A DNA stretch of 64,000 nucleotides from Neelides folsomi. Lineage: Eukaryota > Arthropoda > Collembola > Neelipleona > Neelidae. The DNA is taken from NCBI GenBank assembly GCA_034687125.1, contig JAQGBZ010000219.1:1-64000 (forward strand), written 5' to 3'. The notes under the pieces were generated by a model, which was given only the letters and a program-made list of their open reading frames with translations, was not told the origin of the DNA and did not search any database. This document shows, piece by piece, positions 1 through 12,164 of the stretch; within the stretch, counting starts at the first letter, position 1; each line of letters opens with the position of its first letter. The position numbers and the translations under genes were made by a program.

Positions 1-821
1 ATTATTTTATCATTAACCATCTCAAAGTTATTATCGATTTAAAAAAAACCTATCGACTACTGGGCCACTCTGTACATAGATTGATCATACGCTTGACATA
101 AGGAGAGATTTCTCTTCTACTTAATTACCGATATAAACAATTTGATTAAATATAATAATATTGAAATGATATGTAGAAATTTAACCGGGTGGAGCATTTA
201 AAGCTTGCACTTTAAGATTTAGTAAAAAATTAAGTTTGACATCTACTGTAAATGTGAAATTCAATAGAGAGAAGAAAAATAGCCAACAATTAATTGAAAC
301 AATTATCAAATTATATTGGCAAATGAGAATTTAAGCTCCAGTATTTGCTAGATATAAAAATTACAATATATTTAATATAAAGTATAAATCTATATTCTAC
401 TCTATACCTATACATGATATGTCGTTCTATTAAGTGAGTAATATAAATACCATACTCCTTTTTACTCTTTTCAGAAATAGTTACATAATATATTTAAGAT
501 AAATGTACATCAATAACACATTGCCTTATAATGGACGGATTCATATGAAATCACAAGATTGCAATTATAAATAATGATACTTAAAAATATAAATTATAAC
601 TAATATTTTCCCATTGATAAAATGTCGTGTTCATGAAAAAAGAGGTATAATAATAATAGTATAGCTGCACTTAAATAAAAATGTTTAAGATAGAAAAAAT
701 AGTGTCGATGTGTCATATAAAACTAATTAAGAGAGATTTTCATACAGATTAGTTGAAGTCTGAACAAGTCATGGTGTGTTGGTTTGTAGTTGAGCTACTG
801 AGCTTCCATATGAAGAAATTT

Positions 822-1528
822 TTAAATTGATAAAAATCTGATGAGAGGAAGAATTGAAACAGCTGCAAAAATTACTCCAATACTTGATTTCACGTTCTTT
901 GCTCCCATCTGAAATGAACCAATGAATATTATTTTACTGAGTAAGCACTTTAATTATTATCAGTTAATTTTTAAAGTGTAATTACAATAATGTAGTAATT
1001 GCAACGATCCCCGAGACAGCATTCTCCACATTTCCAATCTTCATACCAAATCCTGTGGCAATAAGGAGTAAAATTCTTCCTCAAGTTCTCACAGTATTCT
1101 TTCGTGGAACAACGCTTCGTGACATAATATTGTTTTTCAGCTCCCTGTGACCAATATGGAGTACCTGAGAATAATGTGATTAATAATTTCAAACATTAAT
1201 TTGAGAATTTAAACAAGTGATTTTGTTAAGCTCCAACTCACTTCCCCACCGAAGTTCGGTTAGACAGGTGTCTTCTCCATAATCACACGTTTTTACTGTA
1301 GAGAGACACTTGTCTTTGTTTCCTTCTTGTGTTGTACAAACGTAACATTCCATTCCAAAGGCTGACAAAATACAATAAAATAACAATTAAGCTTTTAAAT
1401 TAAGTTGAATGCTTGAAACTATTCACATTTAATGATTTATAAATTGCAATTAATTATATCAACTTACATTCATTTATGAGAAGGGTGGAAAGTGAAATTA
1501 GACACATAGCGTACAAATTGTACCCCAT
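822..1528 (-). CDS. GPI-anchored Ly6/uPAR (three-finger) protein, 4 exons, 148 aa
   Basis: The exons join in phase as 1528-1468, 1361-1242, 1164-986 and 908-822, giving 447 nt in all. The product begins MGYNLYAMCLISLSTLLINE, a signal peptide, followed by a cysteine-rich domain opening with ECYVCTTQEG. It ends with the Ly6 hallmark CCLGDRCN. The last small exon adds a hydrophobic tail (SSIGVIFAAVSILPLIRFL), which looks like a GPI-attachment signal. If that exon were skipped, the third exon would read through to a stop at 971-973 without the hydrophobic tail. Family members are small extracellular modulators of receptors, channels or septate junctions; this one cannot be assigned to a named subgroup. 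The exon phases and the Ly6 cysteine pattern are seen directly; the GPI anchor is inferred. Confidence 0.8.
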
Positions 1529-4500
1529 TTTGATATTTATTTTTTAAAAAGTGACACTGATGATAGGAATGTAAACAAATTGTAAATTGTATTGTAAACC
1601 CTATAAAGTTAAACCATAACAGATTCAAGGTGTGGTGGTGATTGGGCTTGGCAGGTGAGAATAGTGCATTTGAATCACCTGGCAGACTTTTGTGCTTTGG
1701 CTCACTTAAATTATCTCAATGTGAACGCAAAGCAAAAGTAATAGTAATAGTAAAATGACGTAATGAGTGAGTTAAGTAAATGCTTTATCTTATGAATTGT
1801 GAATATATCAGCATTTTACATAGGTAGCATATACCATATATCTATCAATGCTCACTGCACTGTTTTTGCATTATTCGCATTTCTTTTACTCATACATACA
1901 TAATATTATTTATTTATCCATAGAGCATCCAATGTATGAAGGTATAAGTTATTTACCTAGTATGTATGTTTGATATAAAAGGATATTATGGTTAAATAAT
2001 CATGTATGGTTAAATACAAGATTGATAAGTCAATTTTACATCTAAAATGACTAAAGCCATCAATATATAAAATACGTAATACTCTAATTTCACATACATA
2101 ATACACATACATGTGTTAATTTACCATATATTATAATAAAGTTAAGTTTAAAATCATTTTTTATATGAATCCTCTTCCCATTGATAACAATGAATTTACG
2201 AACAATAAATAATCCAATATTTTGATCTCAATTTTATGTAGCAAATGACTATTCTGTATTCACTGTAGCCAAAATTGAAAGGTTAAAGATAATATATCAA
2301 TATAAATGTGAATGACTCTTCTTCTTTTTCATGTCGTTGGTGCAAATATTTCGTGTATGTATTATACGAAGTAAGTAAACACATTCATCTTCTGATGGAG
2401 TCATTTAAGTCAAGACTCCTACTGTTAATTTTCTTTAGTGGAGTTTTCTTAAGCACGCTTTTTGATAATTAAGGTGGGAGAAAGTTAATTAAGATTTTAT
2501 TGCATATTAAATTCAATCAAGAATACTAGGAAATGCTTTCAACAAATTATGACTTCATGTGAGTGAGAATTTTCAGTATCACATCTTCAATCTTCAATCT
2601 CCCATTAAAAATTTGAAAAGGCTTTTTAAAATGGAAGAAATAAAAAGAAAGTTAGATGAATTTAAGACGGACTATGACGCTTAATCTTATACCAAGTACG
2701 TACTGTAGTGCCTCAGTATTTGTTACATTCATATTAAATCTTTCTGGAAAATAATATAATTTTTCTAGCTTTTATCACCTTCAAAAATTTTCATCTACTC
2801 CCACACACGTTTAGAAGAGGTATGAAAAAGCTAATAATTTACCGGCTAATAAAATGACATTATTAAATAACGAATTCGTTGAGTATGTTTTTTATTAGAT
2901 ATACCTTGGCCCACTCGCTCGTACTTATATTTATATGTATACTCATACTCATTCGTACATCTATTATATGTTAAATTATTTGCTATTATATTGCATAGCT
3001 CATATATGTAAACACATAATAAAATGTACCTTTGTTAAATTGTATAATATAATCATTTCATGTGCCCTGACGCACTCGCAATCTCAAGGAGGAAAACGGA
3101 AAAGCACTAAAAAACACAGCGAAACTGTTGATCCTTTACATATAATAGCAAACCACTAAAAAGGAACGCTCATTTGAAGTTGATCTTTGGTACATATAAA
3201 AGAAACCAATCCCTGAGACAAAAAATACATAATTTTGTCCATTATTTATTTGAATAATTTCGAAGCGATAAAACAAATACAAATCATAATATCATATACT
3301 AATCAACTTATTGAATTCTCAAATTGAATTCTTTAATATTTTAAATAATTTGCATTATTCATTTCTATTCTGATAAAAATCAGATTAATCACTGCATATT
3401 AAAAAGTTGCTCTAAATAGAATCTTAGATTACAATATGACATATCAATAATCCATCCTATCGGCGACAGAGAGCTACACATTATAAATTCGTAAGTCGAA
3501 AGTTATTTGGACTATTTAATAATTATATCTATTCCAAGATCCCATTTTTAGAAAATCTACTAATTGTAAGAAGTTATAAGTTAAGTTCAGATAATGTTAA
3601 CAATGTCAACTTACAAAGACAGTACATCACTCTATGTCAATGTAACTAGAACCTTTTAAAGGAATTCACTCGTAATTAATGGACATGTAATATGTTATTA
3701 ATGTATGTAGATAGCTTCATACTTATTATCATATTATTATAATAATCCAAACTCCAATATAATGTAGTATGAGTATTATTTATAACAATTTATTTATATA
3801 TGGGCAAAAAATGTGCTATGATTTAACTTTTAATGTTTTACCTATTAATTTAAATTATAACGATTGACTGAAAATTACTTTTAAAATATTTTAACCTTAG
3901 TTGATATATATTATATAGAGAGATACATAATATGTAAATGTAGAGAAAGAATGTATCTTTTTCGAATTATACGGTAAATATATATTCGATGTCCAAAATA
4001 TGTTATATATTATAATACTTATATTCTATCAGCATAAGTATATTGTATACACTATATACCATATATTATAGGAATAATAACTAGATTGATACTTGATACT
4101 GAATATGAATGATACTTATATTGTGTATCATTATATTACATTGGTACCTTTAATCTTTAATGGAAATTAAAGTGTCAATCGCGTGTCACACTTACTTCGT
4201 TTCTCACACTACGATAACTATACATATTACATACCTAGGTATGCACCATCGAGTCAGTGGCATAGACCACTGTAAAGACATTAATGTATTAAATTCACAT
4301 GTATTTAGATAGGTAAATATATAGTTATTTATTTATTATTATAGAAAAAGTAAGGATCATCTAAATAATCAATTATTTCTAATAATACATTAATGGTGAA
4401 ATTAAATCGTTTTTTCTACATAAGATGGTTGATAGATATATTAAGAGATATATTAAGATATACTAAGATATATTAAGATATTATTAAAATATAATAATAT

Positions 4501-5192
4501 ACAGGTAGACTACCTTGATTATATCACACACACCTTACGTATCAATTACATCGAGATGGTTTTAATGGCTTGAAGTAAGGGGTAAAATGGATTTTAATTG
4601 TATGAGCAAAACATGTTACAAATCTTACAAATAAGCTTACAGGTAATTGCTATACAGGAAAACGTTACATTGTGAAAGAATCGAATTATGAACTTGAGCA
4701 ATTGTTAAAAATAATGATATTTGATTGAATACCAAGCTGTGTATAACAGCCAAAAGGCTAATTAGTATAATTATTATGTAAATACCTATAATCTAATGCT
4801 TTCTTTTACCGGAAATCTCGAATACAATTGTATATGATAAATTGGGCTTAATCCGTTTAATAATTACCAAGATATTTTCCGGATTCTCTCACGTGTATAG
4901 AATATAGTCTCATTTTCTCGGGTTATTTGTAAACAGAATTGTCAAAGAGAAGACATTGTTTTCTTCTCATTATTCCAATTGCCGTTGAGTATCCGTAATC
5001 CATAACATTGAAGAATGGAGTGGACACGTGGAGAGTTTTTGTGCTTATTAAAATAACTATGTACAATAATGGAACACACATGTGATTTCCCGTTGGAGGG
5101 AAATCTACTAATGACCCATTAATGAAAGAGAGGATTATTTAATCATTAATTATTATTAATTTATCTTCGTATGTTTTAGGTGGGCGGAAAGG
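1529..5192. other. AT-rich intergenic region
   Basis: About 3.7 kb between the divergent Ly6 and neuropeptide genes. It is very AT-rich, with short ORFs only. I see no protein-like exon, RNA gene or transposon end here apart from the TAAGATATAT repeat listed separately. An AG acceptor at 5178-5179 precedes the neuropeptide start, so a 5' UTR intron of that gene may reach into this stretch. Confidence 0.6.
4430..4482. repeat. Imperfect TAAGATATAT tandem repeat
   Basis: About five units of a roughly 10-bp TAAGATATAT-like motif lie in tandem with small changes. It is a simple-sequence repeat in AT-rich intergenic DNA. Confidence 0.7.
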
Positions 5193-5738
5193 ATGGCTTC
5201 ATTATTCCCTGGGTTCATCTTCGTCTTTCTCATTTTTCTCGATATGAATCAAGTGCAAAGCGAAGAGATGGTGAAAGAATCTTCAAAAATTCCCATTTTT
5301 CTCCACAAACAAATTTCCACATTTTCTGAGGGGAATGGAAGGTTTTTACGAAATCTTCATACAAATTCAGATTCCCTTTTCAATTTTCTAGCCCGAAGTT
5401 TAGCAAATGAGGAAAGGAGGCCGAAGGTAACAAGGCTCCTGTTTAAAATTTGATTAAAATTAATTGAATAATGACTTAGGGGATTAGAGATCTAATGAAT
5501 TTCTACTCTCCTCCCTTAATAGATGAACGGCGTGGGAAGGGAGAAGAAGTCTGTAAGCTTGTTGAACAAAATTTACTCAACAGGTTTCACACCATTGACA
5601 TTTTACGGTGGAATTAGAACAAGAGGAGGTTCAAAAGAACTCCTTTCACCCAAATCATCATCAAATGCTGCGGAAACCGGAGAGTTTGGACAAAGCTTAC
5701 CGCGGAAACCCGGATTTCGCCTTCGTTGGGGAAAATGA
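5193..5738 (+). CDS. Candidate short neuropeptide F (RLRW-amide) precursor, 149 aa
   Basis: Two exons, 5193-5426 and 5523-5738, join in phase 0 at an AAG|gtaaca donor and a taatag acceptor. The protein opens with a signal peptide (MASLFPGFIFVFLIFLDM, cleavage near QVQS-EE). It ends LPRKPGFRLRWGK followed by stop. A C-terminal RLRW-Gly-Lys is the classic layout for an alpha-amidated peptide. KPQRLRW-amide and KPMRLRW-amide are the fly sNPF-3 and sNPF-4 peptides, so KPGFRLRW-amide fits short neuropeptide F. A KK site at GREKKSV may give a second cut. Only one RLRW copy is visible, whereas most insect precursors carry several. The assignment rests on that C-terminal motif plus the secretion signal, so another RxRW-amide family is possible. 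Confidence 0.6.
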
Positions 5739-6464
5739 AAATTTCTATAAATCCAGATTGATATTCTGCAGCATACATTATATAAATTTACATTATGTTA
5801 CATATACCATATATGTATCAGTATCAGTAATACCTGCCTATTTATACTATCGCCAGTGTAGGTTATGCTATTGTTGTTTTAAAATTCCCATGAGTGTTAT
5901 AATGTACAATGAATTTATAAATGTATTGACATTGACACGTGTTTATTGTTTGTACTGTTTTACCATACTATTTATATCAGGGGTAATTATTTGTAACTTT
6001 ATGAAATAATTGATTACAAAACACAAGGATATATAATACAGAAGGTCTAGAAAAGAGAAGAAAACGAAACATTTAAATTAAATCAGAGTGTTTAGAGTCT
6101 TTAATAAATAAAATGGAGTGAAAGATCAATGGATACATAATGAAAATAATATGTATGGTATTCTAGAAATAAATTAACTTATCAGTATTAGATTAAAAAC
6201 AATTAAACATTTTGATTCTCAATTATGTACGTATTGTATAGCGTTGAGTTTGTGTATCCTGAATATACCTATATACTGTATACAATGTGTATGTATTGTA
6301 GTTTACTAGTAGTTAATAATAATTTATTAATAACCAAATTAAATGACCTTTTGGTGCATTCCATTATAAAGTTTCAATTGTGATTTAATTTCAATAAAAT
6401 GATAAATTTAGTTATACACAAGTGAATACAATATCATTTGTCTAACGTAAATGAACAGTTTCAC
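5739..6464. other. Spacer between convergent genes
   Basis: AT-rich 3' sequence shared by the neuropeptide gene (+) and SmydA (-). Possible plus-strand AATAAA polyadenylation signals lie near 6101-6110. I see no further gene. Confidence 0.6.
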
Positions 6465-8770
6465 TTAAATGCCAAGAGCTCCGAAGAAAGACTGAAGCTT
6501 TTCAATGCATTTCTCAGATTTCGCTCTTAAGGCTTTGAGGTCTTGCAAATAAGGACAAGATTTACCCGGAACACCATTTTCTTCATTATCAGTGAAAAAG
6601 AGAATTGTTTCATCCTGCATGGCTAAAATCCACTTAAATTCATTAATTAACTCGGTGAGTGTTTGAATGCTCTTAATTTCCAGCACAGCTTTGGAAGCCT
6701 TTCTCATAACACACCCAGAGAGATGATATAAAATGAAACCTGGAAGGAAAAGAAATGTCATTTATATAAATTAAGGCTCACGGGTGTTCAAAAGTACTTG
6801 ACTTAAACCTTAATAAAATAAATTAAGATTAAAACTTTATAACTGTGCTACTAGCTACCGCTTGGTACTTACATCTATTAATTGAGAACCCTGGAGTGAT
6901 TAAATTAGCCACTTTGAGCAAATTGTCCAGATGGCCAATAAGACGGTCCCGATGGGCATCTGTTAATTCTATGACTTTTGTCGATTTCTCATATTCATGA
7001 AGAAAGATTCTTGAAATCTTTTGTAAAAGATAGTGATTCGGATGAACAATATTCCCAGAGTATTTCAACATGAGAGATTCAAGATTTGAAAGAATCTCTT
7101 CATTTGGCTCCAAATCTTCTAAATTATTTATTTTGACATTGAGACAATCTTCTATTTCTGATTCAAGTCTGTACACAATCTTGTGTATTTGAACGGGATG
7201 ATGAGAGGATTTACAAGCTTGGCAAATCCAGAGAGATTCTTTATCTAAAGGATCTGATGATAAAATGAGTCCATTTTTACAATTAGGAGAAGTGCAAATT
7301 ATGGTTGAAAGATTTGTTCCAAGTTCAGTAGCGTCGCTGCATCTTGAACCTGCAAAGGCCATATAAATTATTATAATTATATTATAAAATTAAATTGTTT
7401 AACTACTCTAATGTTTAGTTGTTCTTTTCTATGTTGTTGACTTTGTTTTCTATAGAAAATGGGCAGATTTACATTTGCATAAGAATAATCCATCATTAAG
7501 AATCATTTCTCTTCTTTTGAGAGAACCAAGAAGGATAGCTTGAATTCCATAAGGAATTGTTATCATTTCTCCCTTTTTGATCAATATGGCAGCTCGGATG
7601 GTCATTCTGTATTCTGGATATGAAGAGATTCCCCAAGTAGAATTGGGAGAACATCCATGACTCAAAAGAGTAGTTTGGTCATATAGGCACTTCACGAGCC
7701 TATTACAATAACATTTTAAATAGTCAATTCCATGATTAATTAAATTATTGTTTATGTATTTTTATAGATGAAAATTAAATGATTAGATAGAATAGAATAG
7801 GTACTTATGTACTTAAGTAAATGACAAATTGGTTTTTAATTTACATTTTCCCGATTTTTCCATTCTTTCTCGGATCTTCAAAAGATTTTTTGAGATCGAA
7901 CGAATTGACAACCAAGATCCCACTCACTCGTCTTATTTTCTCTTCTGTTGTGCTAAAACTTTTCACCTTTTCGGCAAGTTTGAACAAATTAGATATGATT
8001 TCTTTGTCTTTATTAACTGAAGCTTCCCTTTCCATTCTTTTTTCCGTGTGATGTTCCATTTTCATTAGACTTTCCCATTTTTGAGGGGCTTTGAATTCCA
8101 ATAGCAATACTCGAAGTACAACAATTGTTTCTTTCAGATACTTCATATCTTGACAATCTCTTTCACCATATTTAAATCCAGCTTCAGCAAATAATGGGCA
8201 TTCATCATCTGCATGCTTTTTTGACTTAAAATAAAAATTATATTAGTTATTTCTGTACGTTTAAAGGCTCGTGTACATTCTTAATAAATTATAGAAAGTA
8301 TGCAATTTTACAATCATTAAACCTTTTGACAATCTTTGCAGCATATGGGCCAGAAACACTTTTCGCATTTGTTGACGCTATTATCATGTGTGTCTGTTAA
8401 TTTGACCGAACATGATAAACAAACGGAAATTTCAGATGTATTTATTTTTCTAATTCCCTCTTCATCTTCAATTGGTCCGGTTATTAGAGGAATCTCTCGG
8501 ATTATCAAACTTCTTGGTTTAATATCTCTAGCTGCGACCATGTAACGTTGAAATTCATTTGAACTTTTAACAAGGTATGGGCAACATGATGATTTATGGA
8601 TCTGCCAGTAAAAAGATAAATATCAAATTTTGCATCATTAAAGAGTTAAAATTCAATTGAAAAACCTTCCAATGTGATTTTTGATGTTCCACTGAACAAT
8701 AAGTTACTTCTTTACATGCAGCACATATTTTCTCAGCAGGTTCCAAACAAACAGGACAGGATTTTATAAT
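6465..8770 (-). CDS. SmydA-type SET and MYND domain protein (first exon not found)
   Basis: Six exons join in phase: 8770-8666, 8601-8323, 8224-7845, 7699-7473, 7349-6873 and 6739-6465, for 580 residues. The first gives a MYND finger (CPVCLEP..CAACKEVTYCS..HQKSHW), continuing into IHKSSC. Next comes the N-terminal SET strand (YMVAARDIKPRSLIIREIP). A second zinc cluster follows (CLSC..CEKCFWPICCKDCQ..HADDEC), the arrangement known in arthropod SmydA proteins. The SET core is LSHGCSPNSTW with ITIPYG, and the post-SET cysteines read FLCKCSRCSD. Lysine methyltransferases of this class act on histone or cytoplasmic proteins. In LSHGCSPN a glycine stands where canonical SET proteins have NHSCxPN, so activity is uncertain. 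No ATG lies in frame in the MYND exon, so an upstream start exon is needed; a transposon begins 26 bp before its acceptor. Confidence 0.87.
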
Positions 8771-8798
8771 CTGATCAAATGATAGTATGTACTATGTA

Positions 8799-10065
8799 CA
8801 GTGCCGGTACTTTTTATTTACACCACTTGTTATAATCACCTTTACTCTCGAATAACATCTGTTATTTCGCTCAAAATTCTAATTTTTTTAACTTGGATGA
8901 AATGCAATACATTGCAGAAACCCTATAAATTTCGATTTATTTTAATATAAACTTTTTCAAATATAAAATATCAATTAGAGAATTTGAGATTTTCGCCCGG
9001 AACTTATTATTTCCACCCTATATAAACATTAAGTTGAATGTTAATTTTAGAGGTGAAATAATTTTTTTATTCCAACCTTCGGTCCTAATTACTCCCACGA
9101 TACTATAAGACTGACTTTAAATGTTTCCTGGTATTGTCTTCTGTAATTATGAAGCATATCTCTTGTAAAATATGAAACATAGTGATGGCTTACTATTACA
9201 TTGAAGTTCATGCTTATTTAAGATGAAAATCTAAAAATTTGAGGATAATGTAGAGATAAATATATTTTGTCGTCGGTTTATATTCATTCAAATTGTTCTA
9301 ACACTACCGTAGCACTTACTTAGAGCTAAATAACTTTGTTGACCCTCAAAATAAGCACATGAGTAAAATTATGAAAACCATGGGTTAAGGATCATGTTTT
9401 ACAATCAGTGCATTTCACCATTGATCAAATAATCGGTGGGTTTAATGGATTGATCAGCTTTCCATCTTAATGAGATATTTTCCTCCATTTCTAAAACCCC
9501 CGATTTTATGAACAACTGTAATACGGTGGTCTTAAAATCTAATGACCCTTATTTCATAGTTTAATAATTTTACTCATGTGTTTATTTTGAGGGTCAATAA
9601 AGATATTGGGCTCTAAGTGTTATGATTGTGTTAAAACACTTTGAATAATTATAAAAAGACGACAAAAATATTTATCGCTACATTATGCCAAAGAATTTGC
9701 GATTTCATCTCAAATACACATAAATTTCAATATAATAGTATACCAGCACTATGATTCATATCTTACAAGTGATATGGTCCACAATTACCGACTACAATGC
9801 CAAGAAACGTATTGTATCAATGCCTCATAGTATTGCGGCAGTAATTAGGACCAAAGGAGGAAATAGAAAAAATTAATTCACTTTTAACTTATTGTTTGTA
9901 TATAGTGTAAATAATAAGTTCCATAAATCAAAATTAATAGGGTTTATACATTTGATAGTATTTCATTCATGTAAAAAATAATTAGAAATTTCAGTAAAAT
10001 AACAGATGTAATTGAAGGGTAAAGTTGATCATCACAAGTGGTGTAAATAAAAAGTACCAGCACTG
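8799..10065. mobile_element. Fold-back Tc1/mariner-like element with very long inverted arms
   Basis: The element starts CAGTGCCGGTACTTTTTATT and ends with the inverse of CAGTGCTGGTACTTTTTATT. It is flanked by TA on both sides (8797-8798 and 10066-10067). The two halves are diverged inverted copies of each other over about 630 bp, with the axis near 9432. The right arm, on the plus strand near 9810-9880, reads SMPHSIAAVIRTKGGNRKN then stop. This matches the extreme C-terminus of Tc1-family transposases. The left arm, on the minus strand, carries a decayed equivalent (IVGVIRTEGWNKK). It therefore looks like two 3' ends of one Tc1 family joined head to head, with no complete transposase: a non-autonomous derivative. 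Confidence 0.8.
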
Positions 10066-11195
10066 TATATTTACGTATTATGGCAATTAAACTTTAATGA
10101 TACTTTAGTTTTACAAATAATGTTTTATAAAATTAAATTACTGCTTATTACTAATATAAGTACTATATAGTTTCAATTCACCTGAGAATGAGGGTTGATT
10201 AAAGACATTAAAAATAATTGAAAAAGGTTTAATAAATTTAAAGTTTAAAACTTGTGTTTTATTAATATTATTTAAGATAATATTTGCAATGAAAAATCTT
10301 CAAAGCTTATTGTTCTATTTAAACTTCTAAATTCTAAAAGATCTAGCTCAGAAGTTCTTCATGTGTTTTCTAATTTTAGATGCAAAGATCCTCTCGAGTC
10401 ATTTCTAACCATATGGGTTATATGATTATATGCTACATAGGTATACCAAGTCCGAATTTTTTTAATAATATAAATTATACGTTTTATTTTATGTATTCCA
10501 TTATAATACTCATACTTTAATTTTCATATTAATTTAATATGCATAATATGCCTTGTAATATTATGTTATAAATATACCGTATATACCCAAAAGATACCCT
10601 GTACCCAAAAGATGCCCGGGTCCATGGTCATAATATAAACGTTGAGGGAAAATATAAACTAAAACGTCATATAATATTTAAACCAATTGTTCTTTAATAC
10701 ACTTAATATACTCGTAGTGGAGAAAACACTGAAAATAAATTTTCCATTGATCAAAAAAGCATAAATCAATGGAAGAAACATATAATAATTTTAATAAAAT
10801 GAATTTTTATTTGGACTCAAGTCTCATTCCTTTTATTAAGCCCGGTACCCAAAAGATACCCGGGGGTCGAAGGCCAAATCCTAAAAGATACTCCGGGGTA
10901 TCTTTTGGGCATATACAGTAACAACCTAAAATGTAAGATCTTTGCATTTATAAATTATATTGAAATGTGTGTGTACTAGATATACATACGAGTACAATGA
11001 ATTTCCTATACTTTTGGAGAAGGAAAGAGTGAGACCCCTTCAATTTATTATTGGAAATGTGAAAGCTAACCCTTTTATTTCAATTTTGGACTTTGAGATT
11101 CTGCCGAGACAGTGGATTCGGCATTGGATTTATTAACACAAAAAATAAAGCTAACGAATTGCAACGACTTCCGATTTTATTTATCACAATTTTAA
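10066..11195. other. AT-rich spacer holding a MITE
   Basis: No exon can be supported here except the MITE at 10577-10918. The missing first exon of SmydA could lie here on the minus strand. Short ATG-led stretches (for example minus strand near 10417 and 11130) lack convincing donors. Confidence 0.4.
10577..10918. mobile_element. 342-bp MITE, Tc1/mariner type (TA target duplication)
   Basis: The left end CCGTATATACCCAAAAGATA and the right end, read in reverse as CTGTATATGCCCAAAAGATA, are near-identical inverted repeats bounded by TA at 10575-10576 and 10919-10920. The CCCAAAAGATAC module recurs just inside each end in varied forms (near 10603, 10847 and 10880). There is no coding capacity. 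Confidence 0.7.
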
Positions 11196-11549
11196 ATGGT
11201 ATGCCTGACTCAAAGGAGAAGTATTTTCACAATTGGAAACACTGATGATGAAGAGGAAATTGAAGAAGATCCCAAAGAGTAAGAAAATAATCTAACCTAA
11301 TCTGCATGAACTAATCTAGAAAAAATATGGAATTAAACATTATGTATTCCTTATTTTAGAATTCAAATAGAACCTTATGGTCAAGAAACGCTTTCGACCA
11401 TTTCATTTATGGGAGCAATCTTCGGCGTTTGTTTCTTGTTTACCTTCTGGAACTTTTACAATTTTGATACAGGTAAAGGTAGCCACTTCTGCTACATGGT
11501 TTGGAGCTGCGTTTCTGATTGCTCGAATTTGGTTCTTTTGTTAATTTAA
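11196..11549 (+). CDS. Small single-pass membrane protein, unrecognised
   Basis: The first exon, 11196-11278, encodes MVCLTQRRSIFTIGNTDDEE and an acidic stretch. It joins in phase at GA|gtaag to an exon from 11360, which encodes EIQIEPYGQETLSTISF and a hydrophobic segment (MGAIFGVCFLFTFWNF). If the second exon reads through, the protein ends at 11547-11549 after about 90 residues. If the donor at 11473 is used with the acceptor at 11703-11704, it ends FDTALA, about 69 residues. The layout, with a short basic then acidic N-terminus and one membrane span, suggests a small organelle-membrane protein. I do not recognise the family. The clean exon junction and the presence of a related second copy downstream support it being real. 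Confidence 0.45.
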
Positions 11550-11729
11550 GTAAGTAAATACAATAGATGTGTAAATTCTTGATGCCTATCGTAATTATAA
11601 TTTAATGGGAGTTCTTCATAACAATCTAGAAATTAAAGTTAAAAAAAGTAAATCTACCTGTATTGTAACTTGCAACTGTTATACTAATATTTATCACCCC
11701 TTAGCTTTAGCTTAAACTTCAACGGGACG

Positions 11730-11875
11730 GTATGCCTGACTCAATAAGGAGACGAATTTTTTCCCCTGAGACTGATGAAGATGAAAGTGATGAATCCGAA
11801 GAGTAAGAAATTGTTTTTTAATATTTAATTTGATAACAAATATTTTTCAGGCTTATTGTACAATTGATTTTATGA
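11730..11875 (+). pseudogene. Partial tandem copy of the small membrane-protein gene
   Basis: Sixteen bases (GGTATGCCTGACTCAA) and the exon end (AGAGTAAGAAA) are shared with the gene starting at 11196. Here the ATG at 11732 opens MPDSIRRRIFSPETDEDESD, then SEE and stop. After a possible splice to 11851 the sequence still aligns to the second exon of the first copy but stops within nine codons, so the membrane segment is lost. It may lie in the 3' UTR of the first copy, since an AATAAA follows near 11913. Confidence 0.45.
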
Positions 11876-12164
11876 TCGAGAAAGCACTTTGATAGGTATT
11901 TTGGAAATATTCAATAAACTTTAATATTTTTATGATTTTTTTGAATAGAAATTGAACCTAGATCAACTTGGGAGAAAATGGTCGAATCAATAATTATATT
12001 TGGACCCTCCTTACTTCTTTTTTTCTTATTTGTATTAATAAAAACTGATATTGTGCGTATGTCATTGGAAATGACCATTTCGTTAACAATCATTGAAGCT
12101 GCTTTACAGATTGTTATATTTCGGATTTTGGAATGGTGATTATAAATGAAATATAAATAAAATC

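Noticed and set aside
5608-6009. 133-codon plus-strand ORF overlapping the neuropeptide gene
   Set aside because: It is a different frame with no signal peptide and no homology. The first exon splices in phase into the frame ending RLRWGK.
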